Positions 8,498 through 17,206 are shown, counted from the stretch's first letter. The stretch: DNA of 64,000 nucleotides from Cellulomonas denverensis (GCF_012396125.1 NZ_JAAXOX010000004.1:124001-188000); one strand, 5' to 3'. Numbers and translations: made by a program. Notes: generated by a model not told the origin, from the letters alone.

Positions 8498-10789
8498 TCA
8501 GTCGCGGGCGATGAGCACCAGGGTCGCGTCGTCGTCGGAGTCGGGGTCGCGCAGGTCGCGCACGACCGCGTCCAGGCCGTCGGGGCGCAGGCCGGCGGTG
8601 GCGGCGGCGGCGCGGTCCATCGCGATCCGGAGCGACTCGCCGCGGCGCTCGATCACGCCGTCGGACAGCAGGACCATCCGCTCGCCGGGGGCCAGGACGC
8701 CGGACTCCTGGGCGGGCGCGCCGTCCAGCAGCCCGATCAGCGGGGAGCCGAGCACCCGGAGCCAGTGCGCGCCGCCGGAGTCGATCAGCAGCGGCGGCAG
8801 GTGACCGGCGGAGGCGTAGTCGTAGCGGCCGGTCGCCGGGTCGATCACGACCAGCACCAGGGTGGCCATCTGCCCGGGCAAGGTCCACCGGGCGAGGCCG
8901 GCCAGCCGGTGCAGCACCCGGGACGGCGACGCGGAGTCGAGCATGTAGGCGCGCATGGCGTTGCGGAACTGACCCATCGCGCCCACGGCGGCCAGCCCGT
9001 GGCCGGTGACGTCGCCGACCGCCACCGCCATCCGGCCGTCCTGCAGCCGCAGCACGTCGAACCAGTCGCCGCCGACCCGGGCACCGTCGGCGGGCCGGTA
9101 GTGCGCGGCCACCTGCCAGCCGTCGAGGGCGGGCATCCGTGCGGGCAGCAGGGCACGCTGGACCGCCTGGGCGGCCCGGACCTCGCGCCGGCCGCGGCGG
9201 AACAGTGCCTCGACCAGGTGTCCGCGCAGGTCCTCGGCGGCGCTGACCTCGGCGTCCTCCCAGGGCATCGAGCGCCCGCCGACCTGCTCGCGCCACAGCT
9301 CGAAGGAGCGGCGCGGGCTGAGCCGGAACCGGTCGCCGTCCTGGACCAGCTCCTTGCCGGTGGGGTCGCCGCCCCAGTCGACGGTGCGCACCACCTCGTC
9401 GCGGAGCCAGACGACCGCGCCGCCGTCCGGCAGTGCGAGCGCGAGCAGCCCGGCGACCCCGGGGGTGTGCGGGGCGTCCGCGGGCAGCTCGTCGAGCACC
9501 AGCAGGCCGGCGACCTGGCCACCCTCGGGGCCGGCCGGTCCACCGGGGATCAGCCCGGCACCGGCGCTGGACGCTCCCGCGGCGGTCTCGGCGGCCCAGG
9601 CGACCAGCCGGTCCGGCTCCGCGGGCACCCGGCCGCGTCCGGCGAGCTCGCCGTCGGCGCAGACCAGCACCCCGTCGGCGGGCACCAGGTCGAGCAGCGC
9701 GTCGTCGGCGGTGAGCGCGTCGGCCAGCGGGCGTTCCTCGTCGCGGGAGGCGGCGACCAGCCGGGCCAGGATCACCGACGAGGCCCGGGACGCGTCGAGG
9801 GCATCCTGGTCGACCTGGGCGATCAGCCGCAGGGACAGTGCCACGCCCAGGAACTCCGCCGCGGCCCGCACCCCGTAGGACGGCGCGTGCGGCCCGGCGT
9901 AGTGGTGGCAGGCGATCATGCCCCAGAGCTTCCCGTCCCGGAGCAGGGAGATCGACATCGAGGCCCGCACGCCCATGTTCCGCAGGTACTCGCAGTGGAT
10001 CGGCGACACCGAGCGCAGGCTGGCGTAGGTCAGGTCGAGCGGCTCGGGCAGTGCGGGGACCACCGGGACCGGGACGTAGTCGACGTCGGAGATCAACCGG
10101 ATCCAGGACTTCTCGTACAGCGCGCGGGCCTGCGGCGGGATGTCGGAGGCCGGGTAGTGCAGGCCGAGGAACGGTTCCAGGTCCCCGCGCTTGGCCTCGG
10201 CGACCACCTCGCCGTTGTAGTCGGCGTCGAAGCGGTAGACCATCACCCGGTCGAAGCCGGTCAGCCGGCGCACGTGCCGGGCGGCCAGGTCGTAGAGCCC
10301 GGACAGCGTGGTGCCGCGGTTGAGCTCGGCGATCGCGTCCCGGACGCCCTCGTAGGTGGTGCCGTAGGTCAGCGGTCGCACCCCGTCGGCGGGTTCGAGC
10401 TCCAGCACGAACACCCCGGCCTCGCCCGGCGGGCGGTGCACCACCACGTCCATGTCGACCGGGCGGCCGCCGACGTCGACCCGGACCAGCCCGGGGTTGC
10501 GGACCCGGGTGTCGGGCACGTCGTCGAGTTGGTCGCGCACGGTGGCATCGGCCGCGGTGCCCAGCACCTCGGTCAGGGTGTGCCCGATCACCTGGTCGAC
10601 CGGGCGGCCGAGCAGCTCGCGGACGTTCTCGGAGGCCTGGCGGATCCGGCCGTCTGCCTCGTGGACCACCAGCAGCAGTCCGCGCGGCTGGACCGAGCCG
10701 GGGATGTGGATGGGCTCGCGGGCGCAGTTGTCCAGGTCGATCGGGACGTCGGGTGCGACGAACCAGGTCCGGTCGAGCGCGTCGGTCAT
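8498..10789 (-). CDS. Bacteriophytochrome-type sensor fused to PP2C (SpoIIE) phosphatase
   Basis: A 763-residue protein using the ATG at 10789, preceded by GGAAAGG; an in-frame start at 10846 is less likely. The N-terminal PAS domain has the biliverdin-attachment cysteine (C22 in NCAREPIHIPG). The GAF domain carries the PASDIP chromophore motif (D216), H265 and HH295-296. The PHY domain carries the tongue motif PRRSF (492-496). Residues about 530-763 form a SpoIIE-type serine phosphatase with metal-binding aspartates in GGDWFD (D575), GDVTGHG (D593), SDGVIE (D710) and DDDATL. There is no histidine kinase part. It should therefore convert red/far-red light into dephosphorylation of a STAS-type antagonist, feeding sigma-factor partner switching. 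The heme oxygenase and the target are not adjacent. Output is inference. Confidence 0.88.
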   Translation of the reverse strand: MTDALDRTWFVAPDVPIDLDNCAREPIHIPGSVQPRGLLLVVHEADGRIRQASENVRELLGRPVDQVIGHTLTEVLGTAADATVRDQLDDVPDTRVRNPGLVRVDVGGRPVDMDVVVHRPPGEAGVFVLELEPADGVRPLTYGTTYEGVRDAIAELNRGTTLSGLYDLAARHVRRLTGFDRVMVYRFDADYNGEVVAEAKRGDLEPFLGLHYPASDIPPQARALYEKSWIRLISDVDYVPVPVVPALPEPLDLTYASLRSVSPIHCEYLRNMGVRASMSISLLRDGKLWGMIACHHYAGPHAPSYGVRAAAEFLGVALSLRLIAQVDQDALDASRASSVILARLVAASRDEERPLADALTADDALLDLVPADGVLVCADGELAGRGRVPAEPDRLVAWAAETAAGASSAGAGLIPGGPAGPEGGQVAGLLVLDELPADAPHTPGVAGLLALALPDGGAVVWLRDEVVRTVDWGGDPTGKELVQDGDRFRLSPRRSFELWREQVGGRSMPWEDAEVSAAEDLRGHLVEALFRRGRREVRAAQAVQRALLPARMPALDGWQVAAHYRPADGARVGGDWFDVLRLQDGRMAVAVGDVTGHGLAAVGAMGQFRNAMRAYMLDSASPSRVLHRLAGLARWTLPGQMATLVLVVIDPATGRYDYASAGHLPPLLIDSGGAHWLRVLGSPLIGLLDGAPAQESGVLAPGERMVLLSDGVIERRGESLRIAMDRAAAATAGLRPDGLDAVVRDLRDPDSDDDATLVLIARD

Positions 10790-10965
10790 GGCGGCGGTAC
10801 CGCCTTTCCGCCCCGGGATCGCCGGGGTTGTACGAGGGACGCCCACTCACGGTCGACGCCGGGGCCGCCACGGTCTCGAGCGGTCCGGGGTGCACGGTTT
10901 CACGCGGCCCGCCCGCTGTCCAGCACGCCGGCCCAGCGCCCGGGCAGCGCCCGGTCCGCGCCCGA

Positions 10966-11349
10966 TCAGTTCCCGATCAGCGCCATCAGCCCGAGTCCGG
11001 CGGCCGCCGCGGCGACGGTGAGCACCACCGTGCCCAGGGCGTTCAGCACCGCCCGGACCCGCTCGCGCTCCTCGGCCAGCCGGACCGTCTCCACCGCAGC
11101 GGTGGAGAACGTGGTGTAGCCGCCGCAGAACCCGGTGGCCAGCACCGTCTGCCAGCCGGATCCCAGCCCCAGGTACAGGTGCGCCCCGGCGATCAGGCCG
11201 ATCAGCAGCGACCCCGACACGTTGATCGCGATGGTCGCCACCGGGAGCACGGTGCGCCACCGCCGGCGGATCTCCCCGTCCAGCCAGAACCGGCACGCGG
11301 CGCCCACTCCGCCGGCCAGCGCCAGCAGCACCGCCAGGGCCGGGCTCAT
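10966..11349 (-). CDS. crcB: Fluoride channel CrcB/Fluc, subunit 2
   Basis: A 127-residue, four-helix membrane protein. The ATG at 11349 overlaps the stop of the upstream crcB copy (ATGA). It shows the Fluc signatures INVSGSLLIG in helix 2 and GFCGGYTTFSTA in helix 3, the latter providing the sodium site and the Phe-box/TTFS pore lining. Fluc channels are dual-topology dimers exporting fluoride. When two genes are adjacent, as here, the products usually form a heterodimer. No fluoride riboswitch is recognisable upstream of the pair. Confidence 0.92.
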   Translation of the reverse strand: MSPALAVLLALAGGVGAACRFWLDGEIRRRWRTVLPVATIAINVSGSLLIGLIAGAHLYLGLGSGWQTVLATGFCGGYTTFSTAAVETVRLAEERERVRAVLNALGTVVLTVAAAAAGLGLMALIGN

Positions 11350-11780
11350 CCGCGCACCCCGATCGACAGCCGCCGGCCGATCCCGATCCCGGCCCAGGCC
11401 AACAGCACCCCACCGGCCATCGTGCCGAGCACATAGCCGGTGGCCTGCCCGATCGCGCCGGCGGCCAGCAGCCGCTCGGTCTCCAGCGCCAGCGCACTGA
11501 AGGTGGTGTACCCGCCCAGGAACCCGGTGCCCACCGCGATCCGGACCCGCAGCGCCGTACGGTGCCAGGGCCCGAAGCGCGCGCACGCCTCCAGTACGAC
11601 GCCGAGCGCCAGCGCCCCGGTCAGGTTCGCGATCAGCGTGCTGACCGGCCAGCCGTGGGCCGGCGGCAACGCGACGCCGATCAGCGCTCGGCTGAGCGCG
11701 CCCAGGGCCCCGGTGGCCGCGACCAACGCGAGCAACAGGGGGTGGTGGTGTGCGGGGCGGCTGTCCGGGACCGGGGTCAC
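11346..11780 (-). CDS. crcB: Fluoride channel CrcB/Fluc, subunit 1
   Basis: A 144-residue Fluc homologue with four predicted helices. It shows ANLTGALALG in helix 2 and the GTGFLGGYTTFSALALE motif in helix 3. It is translationally coupled to the second crcB by a 4-bp overlap, suggesting equal production of two subunits of one fluoride exporter in the cytoplasmic membrane. The N-terminus carries a short His/Pro-rich extension. It is divergent from the holin-like gene, with 102 bp between starts. Confidence 0.92.
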   Translation of the reverse strand: MTPVPDSRPAHHHPLLLALVAATGALGALSRALIGVALPPAHGWPVSTLIANLTGALALGVVLEACARFGPWHRTALRVRIAVGTGFLGGYTTFSALALETERLLAAGAIGQATGYVLGTMAGGVLLAWAGIGIGRRLSIGVRG

Positions 11781-11802
11781 TTCCCCATCGTCGCACCGTG
11801 GC

Positions 11803-11808
11803 TAGGCT
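11803..11808 (+). promoter_or_regulatory. Candidate -10 (TAGGCT) for the holin-like/DUF3618 pair
   Basis: TAGGCT fits the actinobacterial TANNNT -10 pattern and lies about 75 bp before the holin-like ATG. No clear -35 is visible. Confidence 0.35.
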
Positions 11809-11882
11809 GACCAGCACCCTGACCTGCGCCGCGCGCCGGAACGGGACAGACTGGGATCCGGCACACCGACGAAGGAGAAGGC

Positions 11883-12329
11883 ATGACGTTCGCATCGGGC
11901 CCGTCCGGACCCTCCCCCGTCACCGATCCGCCGGCTCAGCCGTCGCTGGGTCACCTGGTCAGCCAGATGTCCGAGCAGACCGCGCGGCTGGTCCGGGCCG
12001 AGATCGATCTGGCCAAGGCCGAGCTGACCGAGAAGGCCAAGGCCGCCGGGATCGGGATCGGCCTGCTGGCCGCAGCCGGGTTCCTCGGGTTCTTCGCCTT
12101 CGGGGTGGCGATCACCGTGGTGATCCTCGCCCTGGCCGTGGTCTGGCCGGCCTGGCTGGCGGCCCTGGTCGTGCTGGTGGCGATGCTGCTGGTGATCGGC
12201 GTGCTCGCCCTGATCGGGGTCAAGAAGCTCAAGCAGGGCGTCCCGCCGACCCCGGAGAAGGCGATCGAGGGCGTGAAGCAGGACGCGGACGCGGTCTCCA
12301 CCGCCGTGAAGGAAGGGTTCCAGCGATGA
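11883..12329 (+). CDS. Phage holin-family (superfamily III / DUF1469-like) membrane protein
   Basis: A 148-residue protein with an amphipathic N-terminal helix (LVSQMSEQTARLVRAEIDLAK), two long transmembrane helices at about residues 55-80 and 85-115, and a charged cytoplasmic tail. It matches the 'phage holin family' proteins common on actinobacterial chromosomes. Despite the name these are not linked to prophage, and no phage genes are nearby. A strong GAAGGAGA ribosome site precedes the ATG. It overlaps the DUF3618 gene by 4 bp, and this pairing is common in the group. Likely a cell-envelope accessory protein; exact role unknown. Confidence 0.82.
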   Translation: MTFASGPSGPSPVTDPPAQPSLGHLVSQMSEQTARLVRAEIDLAKAELTEKAKAAGIGIGLLAAAGFLGFFAFGVAITVVILALAVVWPAWLAALVVLVAMLLVIGVLALIGVKKLKQGVPPTPEKAIEGVKQDADAVSTAVKEGFQR

Positions 12330-12604
12330 GCGACAACGCCCCGAAGCTGACCGTGGCGGACTACGAGGCCGAGGTCGCGCGCTCGCGTGCCGACCTGGCG
12401 GCGACCGCCGATGCGCTGGCCGCGAAGCTCGATCCGCGCACCCAGGTCGCCGAGGCGAAGGAGTCCGCCACCCGGCTGGTCCGGGACGCGGTGGGCACCG
12501 ATCCGGCCGCCGACCCGGCGAACCGCAACCGGGCGCGGGCGATCCTGGCAGGCGGCGTGGCCGCGGTGGCCGGCCTGGTGGTGCTGGCGATCAAGCGGCG
12601 CTGA
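12326..12604 (+). CDS. DUF3618 domain protein
   Basis: A 92-residue protein starting at the ATG inside the upstream gene's stop (ATGA). The N-terminal half shows the DUF3618 pattern YEAEVARSRADLAATADALAAKLDPR, which is helical and probably a coiled coil. A single C-terminal transmembrane helix follows, with a basic end (IKRR). It is translationally coupled to the holin-like gene, so both probably act together at the membrane. Function is unknown. Its last 14 bp overlap the convergent alkyltransferase gene. Confidence 0.82.
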   Translation: MSDNAPKLTVADYEAEVARSRADLAATADALAAKLDPRTQVAEAKESATRLVRDAVGTDPAADPANRNRARAILAGGVAAVAGLVVLAIKRR

Positions 12605-13118
12605 GCAGCCCGGACTCGTGGGCGAGCAGTGCTCGCTTCACGTCCAGCCCGTAGTAGTACCCGCCCATCGCCCCGCCGGTGCGCAGCACCCGGTGGCAGG
12701 GCACGAACGGGGCGATCAGGTTGCGCGCGCAGGCCGACCCCGCCGCCCGGACGGCGGTGGGGCTGCCTGCTGCCTGGGCCAGTTCGGCGTAGGTCAGGGT
12801 CTCGCCCGGGGCGATCTCGCGCATGACCTGCCAGGCGCGCTGGGTGAACGGGCCGCCGGGCTGGGACACCGGCACCTCGGCCAGCGCGTCCAGGTCGCCC
12901 GCGGCGTAGCGCGCCACGGCGTCGGCGATCGGGCCGGTCGCGGCGACCTGCTGCACCCCTCGGGTGCGGAGCCGTGCGTCCAGCCGGGCGGTCATGTCCG
13001 CCACCGGTGCGAAGCCGGCGGCGCGCACCACGCCGTCCTCCGGGGTGAGCAGCACGGCCAACGGGCCGGCGGGCGTGGGCAGCACCAGCGCGGACAGCGG
13101 GGCGGTGGAGGTCGTCAT
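12591..13118 (-). CDS. ogt: Methylated-DNA--[protein]-cysteine S-methyltransferase
   Basis: A 175-residue suicide DNA-repair enzyme that removes O6-alkyl groups from guanine. The C-terminal domain has the helix-turn-helix region with the alkyl acceptor in VPCHRVL, preceded by SACARNLIAPF and followed by GGYYYGLDVKRALLAHE. The family usually has GLxWKxxLLxHE here, so this version is slightly divergent. The start is the ATG at 13118; longer in-frame reading has no support. Monocistronic, convergent with and overlapping the DUF3618 gene. Confidence 0.9.
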   Translation of the reverse strand: MTTSTAPLSALVLPTPAGPLAVLLTPEDGVVRAAGFAPVADMTARLDARLRTRGVQQVAATGPIADAVARYAAGDLDALAEVPVSQPGGPFTQRAWQVMREIAPGETLTYAELAQAAGSPTAVRAAGSACARNLIAPFVPCHRVLRTGGAMGGYYYGLDVKRALLAHESGLLSAA

Positions 13119-13183
13119 GACCCCATCCTCGCCCCGCCAGCCATGGGGCGCTGGCGGTTTTCGGACAGCGTGGCGCTGTCGGG

Positions 13184-13390
13184 TCAGCCGTCCTCGCGCT
13201 GATCGGGGATGCCGCCGAGCAGCTCGCGCACCTCGGTCTCGCGGTACCGGCGGTGCCCGCCGAGGGTGCGGATGGACGACAGCTTGCCCGCCTTCGCCCA
13301 GCGCGTGACCGTCTTCGGGTCGACGCGGAACAACGTGGCCACCTCCGAGGGCGTCAGGAGCACCTCGTTCTCGGTGTGGGGAGCGGACAT
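13184..13390 (-). CDS. bldC: BldC, MerR-like developmental regulator
   Basis: A 68-residue, single winged-helix DNA-binding protein. The core LLTPSEVATLFRVDPKTVTR, followed by WAKAGKLSSIRTLGGHRRYR, is nearly identical to Streptomyces BldC. That protein binds direct repeats cooperatively and controls entry into development; in non-sporulating actinomycetes its role is less clear. An AGGAGGT-like site (GGAGGTATCG) precedes the ATG at 13390. The long leader of nearly 500 bp shared with DUF3073 suggests complex regulation. Confidence 0.93.
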   Translation of the reverse strand: MSAPHTENEVLLTPSEVATLFRVDPKTVTRWAKAGKLSSIRTLGGHRRYRETEVRELLGGIPDQREDG

Positions 13391-13886
13391 CGATACCTCC
13401 GTGGCATGGGGGGTGCCGGTGCGGCTGACAACCCCGTGTACTGGGCGCCCACGGCCCTGACGGACCGTCGGCGTCGCGTTGCGTGTTCCTCTGCGTGGCC
13501 CCCCGGAACGCACCCAGCCTGTCATGCCGGAAGGCCCCGAAGTGGGACCAACATCCCATCCCGGACAACCATCACTAATGCGGACAGGATAGGTCGTATC
13601 GGCCGGATCGGCTCGGCGGGCAGGTCACGCCGGTCCCGGACGTGTCGCCGCCGCACCGCGCACGGCTCCCCACCCCCGGCGATGTGAGCAACCTCACCGG
13701 ATTCGACCCCTGCAGGCCCCGGTTTCGTGGCAGGTAGCGGCCTTCCGTCGTGATTCGGCCGACCGGCGAGTGGCCGGATCGCCGACCGGGCATGTACCGT
13801 TGCCAATCGAACAGATATTCCAGCATCCCGGGGCCGCACGTGTGAGCACGGAGCCGCCCCGCTTCCACGTTGAGGGGGTCGGTGCC
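13391..13886. promoter_or_regulatory. Divergent regulatory region between bldC and DUF3073
   Basis: About 496 bp with no supported gene. Promoters for both divergent genes must lie here. A partial palindrome TGGGACCAACATCCCA (13543-13558) is visible on the bldC side. Nothing else is firm. Confidence 0.4.
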
Positions 13887-14072
13887 ATGGGGCGCGGCCG
13901 TCAGAAGGCTAAGCAGACCAAGGTGGCTCGGGAGCTGAAGTACTTCAGCCCTGAGCCGGACTACCGGGTCCTCGAGCGCGAGCTCACGGAAACCCGGAGC
14001 AACCTGGTCACGGACAGCCGACAGGACTCCGACGACGAGGACGACTACTCCCGCTGGGCGGACGAGCGCTGA
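13887..14072 (+). CDS. DUF3073 family small protein
   Basis: A 61-residue protein. The start MGRGRQKAKQTKVARELKYF is the invariant beginning of the DUF3073 family, so the ATG at 13887 is preferred over upstream in-frame ATGs. A GAGGGGG site lies upstream. The N-terminal half is strongly basic and the C-terminal half strongly acidic (DSDDEDDYSRWADE). The family is confined to actinobacteria and commonly sits between bldC and purM, as here. The charge pattern suggests nucleic-acid or ribosome association, but no function is established. Confidence 0.92.
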   Translation: MGRGRQKAKQTKVARELKYFSPEPDYRVLERELTETRSNLVTDSRQDSDDEDDYSRWADER

Positions 14073-14092
14073 CCTCGCCGGACTGACACGGT

Positions 14093-14126
14093 CGCCCGCG
14101 GCGGAGGTCATTCCCCGCCGCGGGCG
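14093..14126. terminator. Bidirectional terminator-like hairpin
   Basis: Perfect 12-bp stem CGCCCGCGGCGG (14093-14104) with its complement at 14115-14126 and a 10-nt loop. It lies between the convergent DUF3073 and purM genes and should end both transcripts. There is no long U-tract, as usual at this GC content. Confidence 0.65.
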
Positions 14127-14170
14127 CGGTGTGTCCCGGTCAGCGCTCGGCCCCGAGTAGGCCCGGCAGC

Positions 14171-15280
14171 TCAGACGCGGTAGCCGTTCCGCAGCCGCAC
14201 CGCTCCGCCGTGCACACCCTTGGTCCCGGCCACCAGGTCCGGGCTCTCGGTGTCCCGCGCCGGATCCAGGTCCCGCACCGCGCCGAGCGTCCACGCGGCC
14301 AGGCCCAGGTGCTCGGCCCGGGCCCGCAGGGCGTCCGCCCGGTCCGCGTCCACGATCGCGACCATCCCGACCCCCAGGTTGAGGGTGCGCTCCAGGTCGT
14401 GCCACGGCACCTGGCCCAGCTGCTGCAGCACGGAGAACACCGGCGGCAGCTGCCAGCCGGCGCGGTCGATGTCGGCCACCAGCCCGGCGGGCAGCACCCG
14501 CGCGACATTTGCGGCCAGCCCGCCACCGGTGATGTGGCTGAAGGCGTGCACCCCACCGGCGGCGATCAGCTCCAGGCAGTCGGCCGCGTACACCCGGGTC
14601 GGCTCCAGCAGCTCGGCGCCCAGCGTGCGGCCGAACTCCGGCACCTCCCGGTCCAGCGACCAGCCGGCGACCTCGATCACCCGGCGCACCAGCGAGTAGC
14701 CGTTGGAGTGCAGCCCGGACGAGCCCAGCGCCAGCAGCACGTCACCGGCCCGCACCCGGTCCGGACCGAGTAGTTCGTCGGCCTCCACCACGCCGGTGGC
14801 GGCGCCGGCCACGTCGTACTCCTCCGGGCCCAGCAGCCCGGGGTGCTCGGCGGTCTCCCCGCCGACCAGGGCGGTGCCGGCGACCTGGCAGGCGGCGGCG
14901 ATCCCGCGCACCACATCCGCGATCCGCTCCGGCACGACCTTGCCGCAGGCGATGTAGTCGGTCATGAACAGCGGGCGGGCGCCGACCACGACGATGTCGT
15001 CGACCACCATCCCGACCAGGTCGAAGCCGATGGTGTCGTGCACGTCCATCGCCTGCGCGATCGCGACCTTGGTGCCCACGCCATCGGTGGAGGTGGCCAG
15101 CAGCGGCCGCCGGTACCGGGTCAGCTCGGAGACGTCGAACAGCCCGGCGAAGCCGCCGACCCCGCCGACCACCTGCGGCCCGTGGGTGGCGCGCACGGCG
15201 TCCTTCATCAGCTCGACGGCCTTGTCGCCCGCCTCGGTGTCGACCCCGGCGGCGGCGTAGGTCACGGGACTGGTGTTCAC
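14171..15280 (-). CDS. purM: Phosphoribosylformylglycinamidine cyclo-ligase (AIR synthetase)
   Basis: A 369-residue cytosolic enzyme of purine synthesis: FGAM + ATP to AIR. It has the ATP-binding STDGVGTKVAIA motif near residue 64, the DDIVVVGARPLFMTDYIA segment, GGETAEHPG and SSGLHSNGYSLVRR, and a C-terminal GGGLAANVARVLP loop. The GTG start at 15280 overlaps the purF stop (GTGA), so translation is coupled to purF. Length is slightly above the usual 345-355 residues because of a divergent C-terminal stretch. Confidence 0.96.
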   Translation of the reverse strand: MNTSPVTYAAAGVDTEAGDKAVELMKDAVRATHGPQVVGGVGGFAGLFDVSELTRYRRPLLATSTDGVGTKVAIAQAMDVHDTIGFDLVGMVVDDIVVVGARPLFMTDYIACGKVVPERIADVVRGIAAACQVAGTALVGGETAEHPGLLGPEEYDVAGAATGVVEADELLGPDRVRAGDVLLALGSSGLHSNGYSLVRRVIEVAGWSLDREVPEFGRTLGAELLEPTRVYAADCLELIAAGGVHAFSHITGGGLAANVARVLPAGLVADIDRAGWQLPPVFSVLQQLGQVPWHDLERTLNLGVGMVAIVDADRADALRARAEHLGLAAWTLGAVRDLDPARDTESPDLVAGTKGVHGGAVRLRNGYRV

Positions 15281-16821
15281 GGGTGCTCCAGGGCGGTCGA
15301 TCCGCCGGTCGAGGGGACGATGGCGGACAGCCCGTCCGGGCCCAGCGGCAGCTCGCTCTGCTCCAGCAGGTGCTTGCCCAGCCGGTCCGAGGGCGGCAAC
15401 TCGATCGGGTACTTGCCGGTGAAGCAGGCGGTGCAGAGCTGGTTCGCCGGCTGCTCGGTGGCGGCGATCATGCCCTCCATCGAGATGTAGCCCAGCGAGT
15501 CCGCCCCGAGCGACGCGCCGATGTCGTCCACCGACAGGCCGTTGGCGATCAGCTCGGCGCGGGAGGCGAAGTCGATGCCGTAGAAGCAGGGCCACTTCAC
15601 CGGCGGCGAGCTGATCCGGACGTGCACCTCTGCGGCCCCGGCCTCCCGGAGCATCCGGATCAGGGCGCGCTGGGTGTTGCCGCGCACGATCGAGTCGTCG
15701 ACCACCACCAGCCGCTTGCCGCGGATCACCTCGCGCAGCGGGTTGAGCTTGAGCCGGATGCCGAGCTGGCGCAGGGTCTGCGACGGCTGGATGAACGTCC
15801 GGCCGACGTAGGCGTTCTTGGTCAGCCCCTGGCCGAACGGGATCCCACTGGCCTGGGCGTAGCCGACCGCCGCCGGGGTGCCGGACTCGGGCACCGGGAT
15901 CACCAGATCGGCGTCCACCGGGTGCTCCTTGGCCAGCCGGCGGCCCATCTCCACCCGGGCGGCATGCACCGAACGACCGGAGATCGAGGTGTCCGGCCGG
16001 GCCAGGTACACGTACTCGAACACACAGCCGGCCGGCTGCTGCCGCTCGGTGAACCGCCGGCTGCGCAGCCCGTCGGCGTCGATCGCGATCAGTTCGCCCG
16101 GCTCGATCTCCCGGACGAAGGAGGCGCCGACGATGTCCAGCGCCGGGGTCTCCGAGGCGACCACCCAGCCGCGCTCCAGGCGGCCCAGCACCAGCGGCCG
16201 GACGCCCTGCGGATCCCGGGCGGCGTACAGGGTGTGCTCGTCCATCCAGACCAGGCTGAACGCGCCGCGCAGCCGGGGCAGCACCTCGGCGGCGGTCACC
16301 TCCAGCGTCCGGTCCGGGTCCCCGGCGAACAGCGCGGTGATCAGTGCGGTGTCGGTGGTGTTGCCCCGGGCCAGCTCGCCGCGGCGCTGGTTGCCGTAGC
16401 GCTCGGCGACCAGGTCGACCAGCTCGGCGGTGTTGGTCAGGTTGCCGTTGTGCGCCAGGGCGACCGTCCCACCGGCGGTCGGACCGAGCGTCGGCTGCGC
16501 GTTCTCCCAGGTGGAGCCACCGGTGGTGGAGTACCGCGCGTGCCCGACGGCGATGTGCCCGTGCAGCGCGTTCAGCGCGGTCTCGTCGAAGACCTGGGAC
16601 ACCAGCCCCATGTCCTTGTAGACCAGCAGCTGCTCACCGTTGGAGGTGGCGATGCCCGCGGACTCCTGTCCGCGGTGCTGCAGGGCGTAGAGCCCGAAGT
16701 AGGCGAGTTTGGCGACCTCTTCACCGGGTGCCCAGACCCCGAAGACGCCACAAGCGTCCTGAGGTCCCTTCTCACCCGGCATCAGGTCGTGGTTGAGGAG
16801 TCCGTCTCCGCGGGGGGCCAC
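15277..16821 (-). CDS. purF: Amidophosphoribosyltransferase
   Basis: A 514-residue enzyme for the first committed step of purine synthesis: PRPP + glutamine to phosphoribosylamine. A GTG start at 16821 is chosen because the following residues align with the family propeptide, which is cleaved before the N-terminal nucleophile Cys24 (DACGVFG). The phosphoribosyltransferase site is VVVDDSIVRGNT. All four cysteines expected to bind the 4Fe-4S cluster of Bacillus-type PurF are present (AGCVFEY, WPCFYG, LCTAC). Precedes and overlaps purM. Confidence 0.96.
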   Translation of the reverse strand: MAPRGDGLLNHDLMPGEKGPQDACGVFGVWAPGEEVAKLAYFGLYALQHRGQESAGIATSNGEQLLVYKDMGLVSQVFDETALNALHGHIAVGHARYSTTGGSTWENAQPTLGPTAGGTVALAHNGNLTNTAELVDLVAERYGNQRRGELARGNTTDTALITALFAGDPDRTLEVTAAEVLPRLRGAFSLVWMDEHTLYAARDPQGVRPLVLGRLERGWVVASETPALDIVGASFVREIEPGELIAIDADGLRSRRFTERQQPAGCVFEYVYLARPDTSISGRSVHAARVEMGRRLAKEHPVDADLVIPVPESGTPAAVGYAQASGIPFGQGLTKNAYVGRTFIQPSQTLRQLGIRLKLNPLREVIRGKRLVVVDDSIVRGNTQRALIRMLREAGAAEVHVRISSPPVKWPCFYGIDFASRAELIANGLSVDDIGASLGADSLGYISMEGMIAATEQPANQLCTACFTGKYPIELPPSDRLGKHLLEQSELPLGPDGLSAIVPSTGGSTALEHP

Positions 16822-16852
16822 AAGTCCTATGGTGACACACCGCACTGCGGGT

Positions 16853-17200
16853 TCAGTCCGGGCGGTGGCTCCGGCGGACACTGCGCCGGTCGGCCCAGAC
16901 CGCGGCGGCCGCGCCCAGCAGCCCGCCGAGCACCGCACCCGCGGCGGCGGACAGGAACCGGATCGCGCCCTCGCCCTCGAAGGCGCTGATGAAGGCCTGC
17001 CCCTGCTCCGCGGCCAGCTGCCCGGAGTCCGCCCTGGCGAACACCAGGGCCAGCACCACGCCGATCACCAGCCCGAGGAACGCCCCGGCGGTGATGAAGG
17101 CCCGGAACTTCGGCGCACGGCGCACGGTCGCGTCCGCCGCCACCCGCTCGAGCTCCTGCTCGGTGGGCAGCTCGCCCTCGTCCTGCGTCCCGTCGACCAC
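16853..17200 (-). CDS. Small conserved membrane protein
   Basis: A 115-residue protein with two transmembrane segments (about residues 35-55 and 84-103), a charged N-terminus and a basic C-terminal tail (DRRSVRRSHRPD). I do not recognise a named family. The GTG at 17200 lies exactly 6 nt after a TAGGAT -10 hexamer, implying a leaderless mRNA. It lies 31 bp upstream of purF on the same strand, so purF may be partly expressed from this promoter. Homologues of similar size are often found beside purF in actinomycetes. No role can be assigned. Confidence 0.7.
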   Translation of the reverse strand: MVDGTQDEGELPTEQELERVAADATVRRAPKFRAFITAGAFLGLVIGVVLALVFARADSGQLAAEQGQAFISAFEGEGAIRFLSAAAGAVLGGLLGAAAAVWADRRSVRRSHRPD

Positions 17201-17206
17201 CCGGCG

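Noticed and set aside
8352..10895. 847-codon minus frame overlapping the phytochrome-phosphatase
   Set aside because: Arg/Pro/Gly-rich shadow; the other frame has a full set of PAS-GAF-PHY-PP2C motifs.
11781..11882. Fluoride riboswitch upstream of the crcB pair
   Set aside because: No recognisable aptamer core in the 102-bp divergent spacer.
11883..12329. Holin gene as evidence of a prophage
   Set aside because: No phage structural, integrase or lysis genes; this family is a normal chromosomal membrane protein in actinobacteria.
13543..13558. TGGGACCAACATCCCA as a DosR/DevR-type box upstream of bldC
   Set aside because: Only partly fits the known consensus, single copy, and no DosR target nearby. 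Kept only as a note in the intergenic entry.
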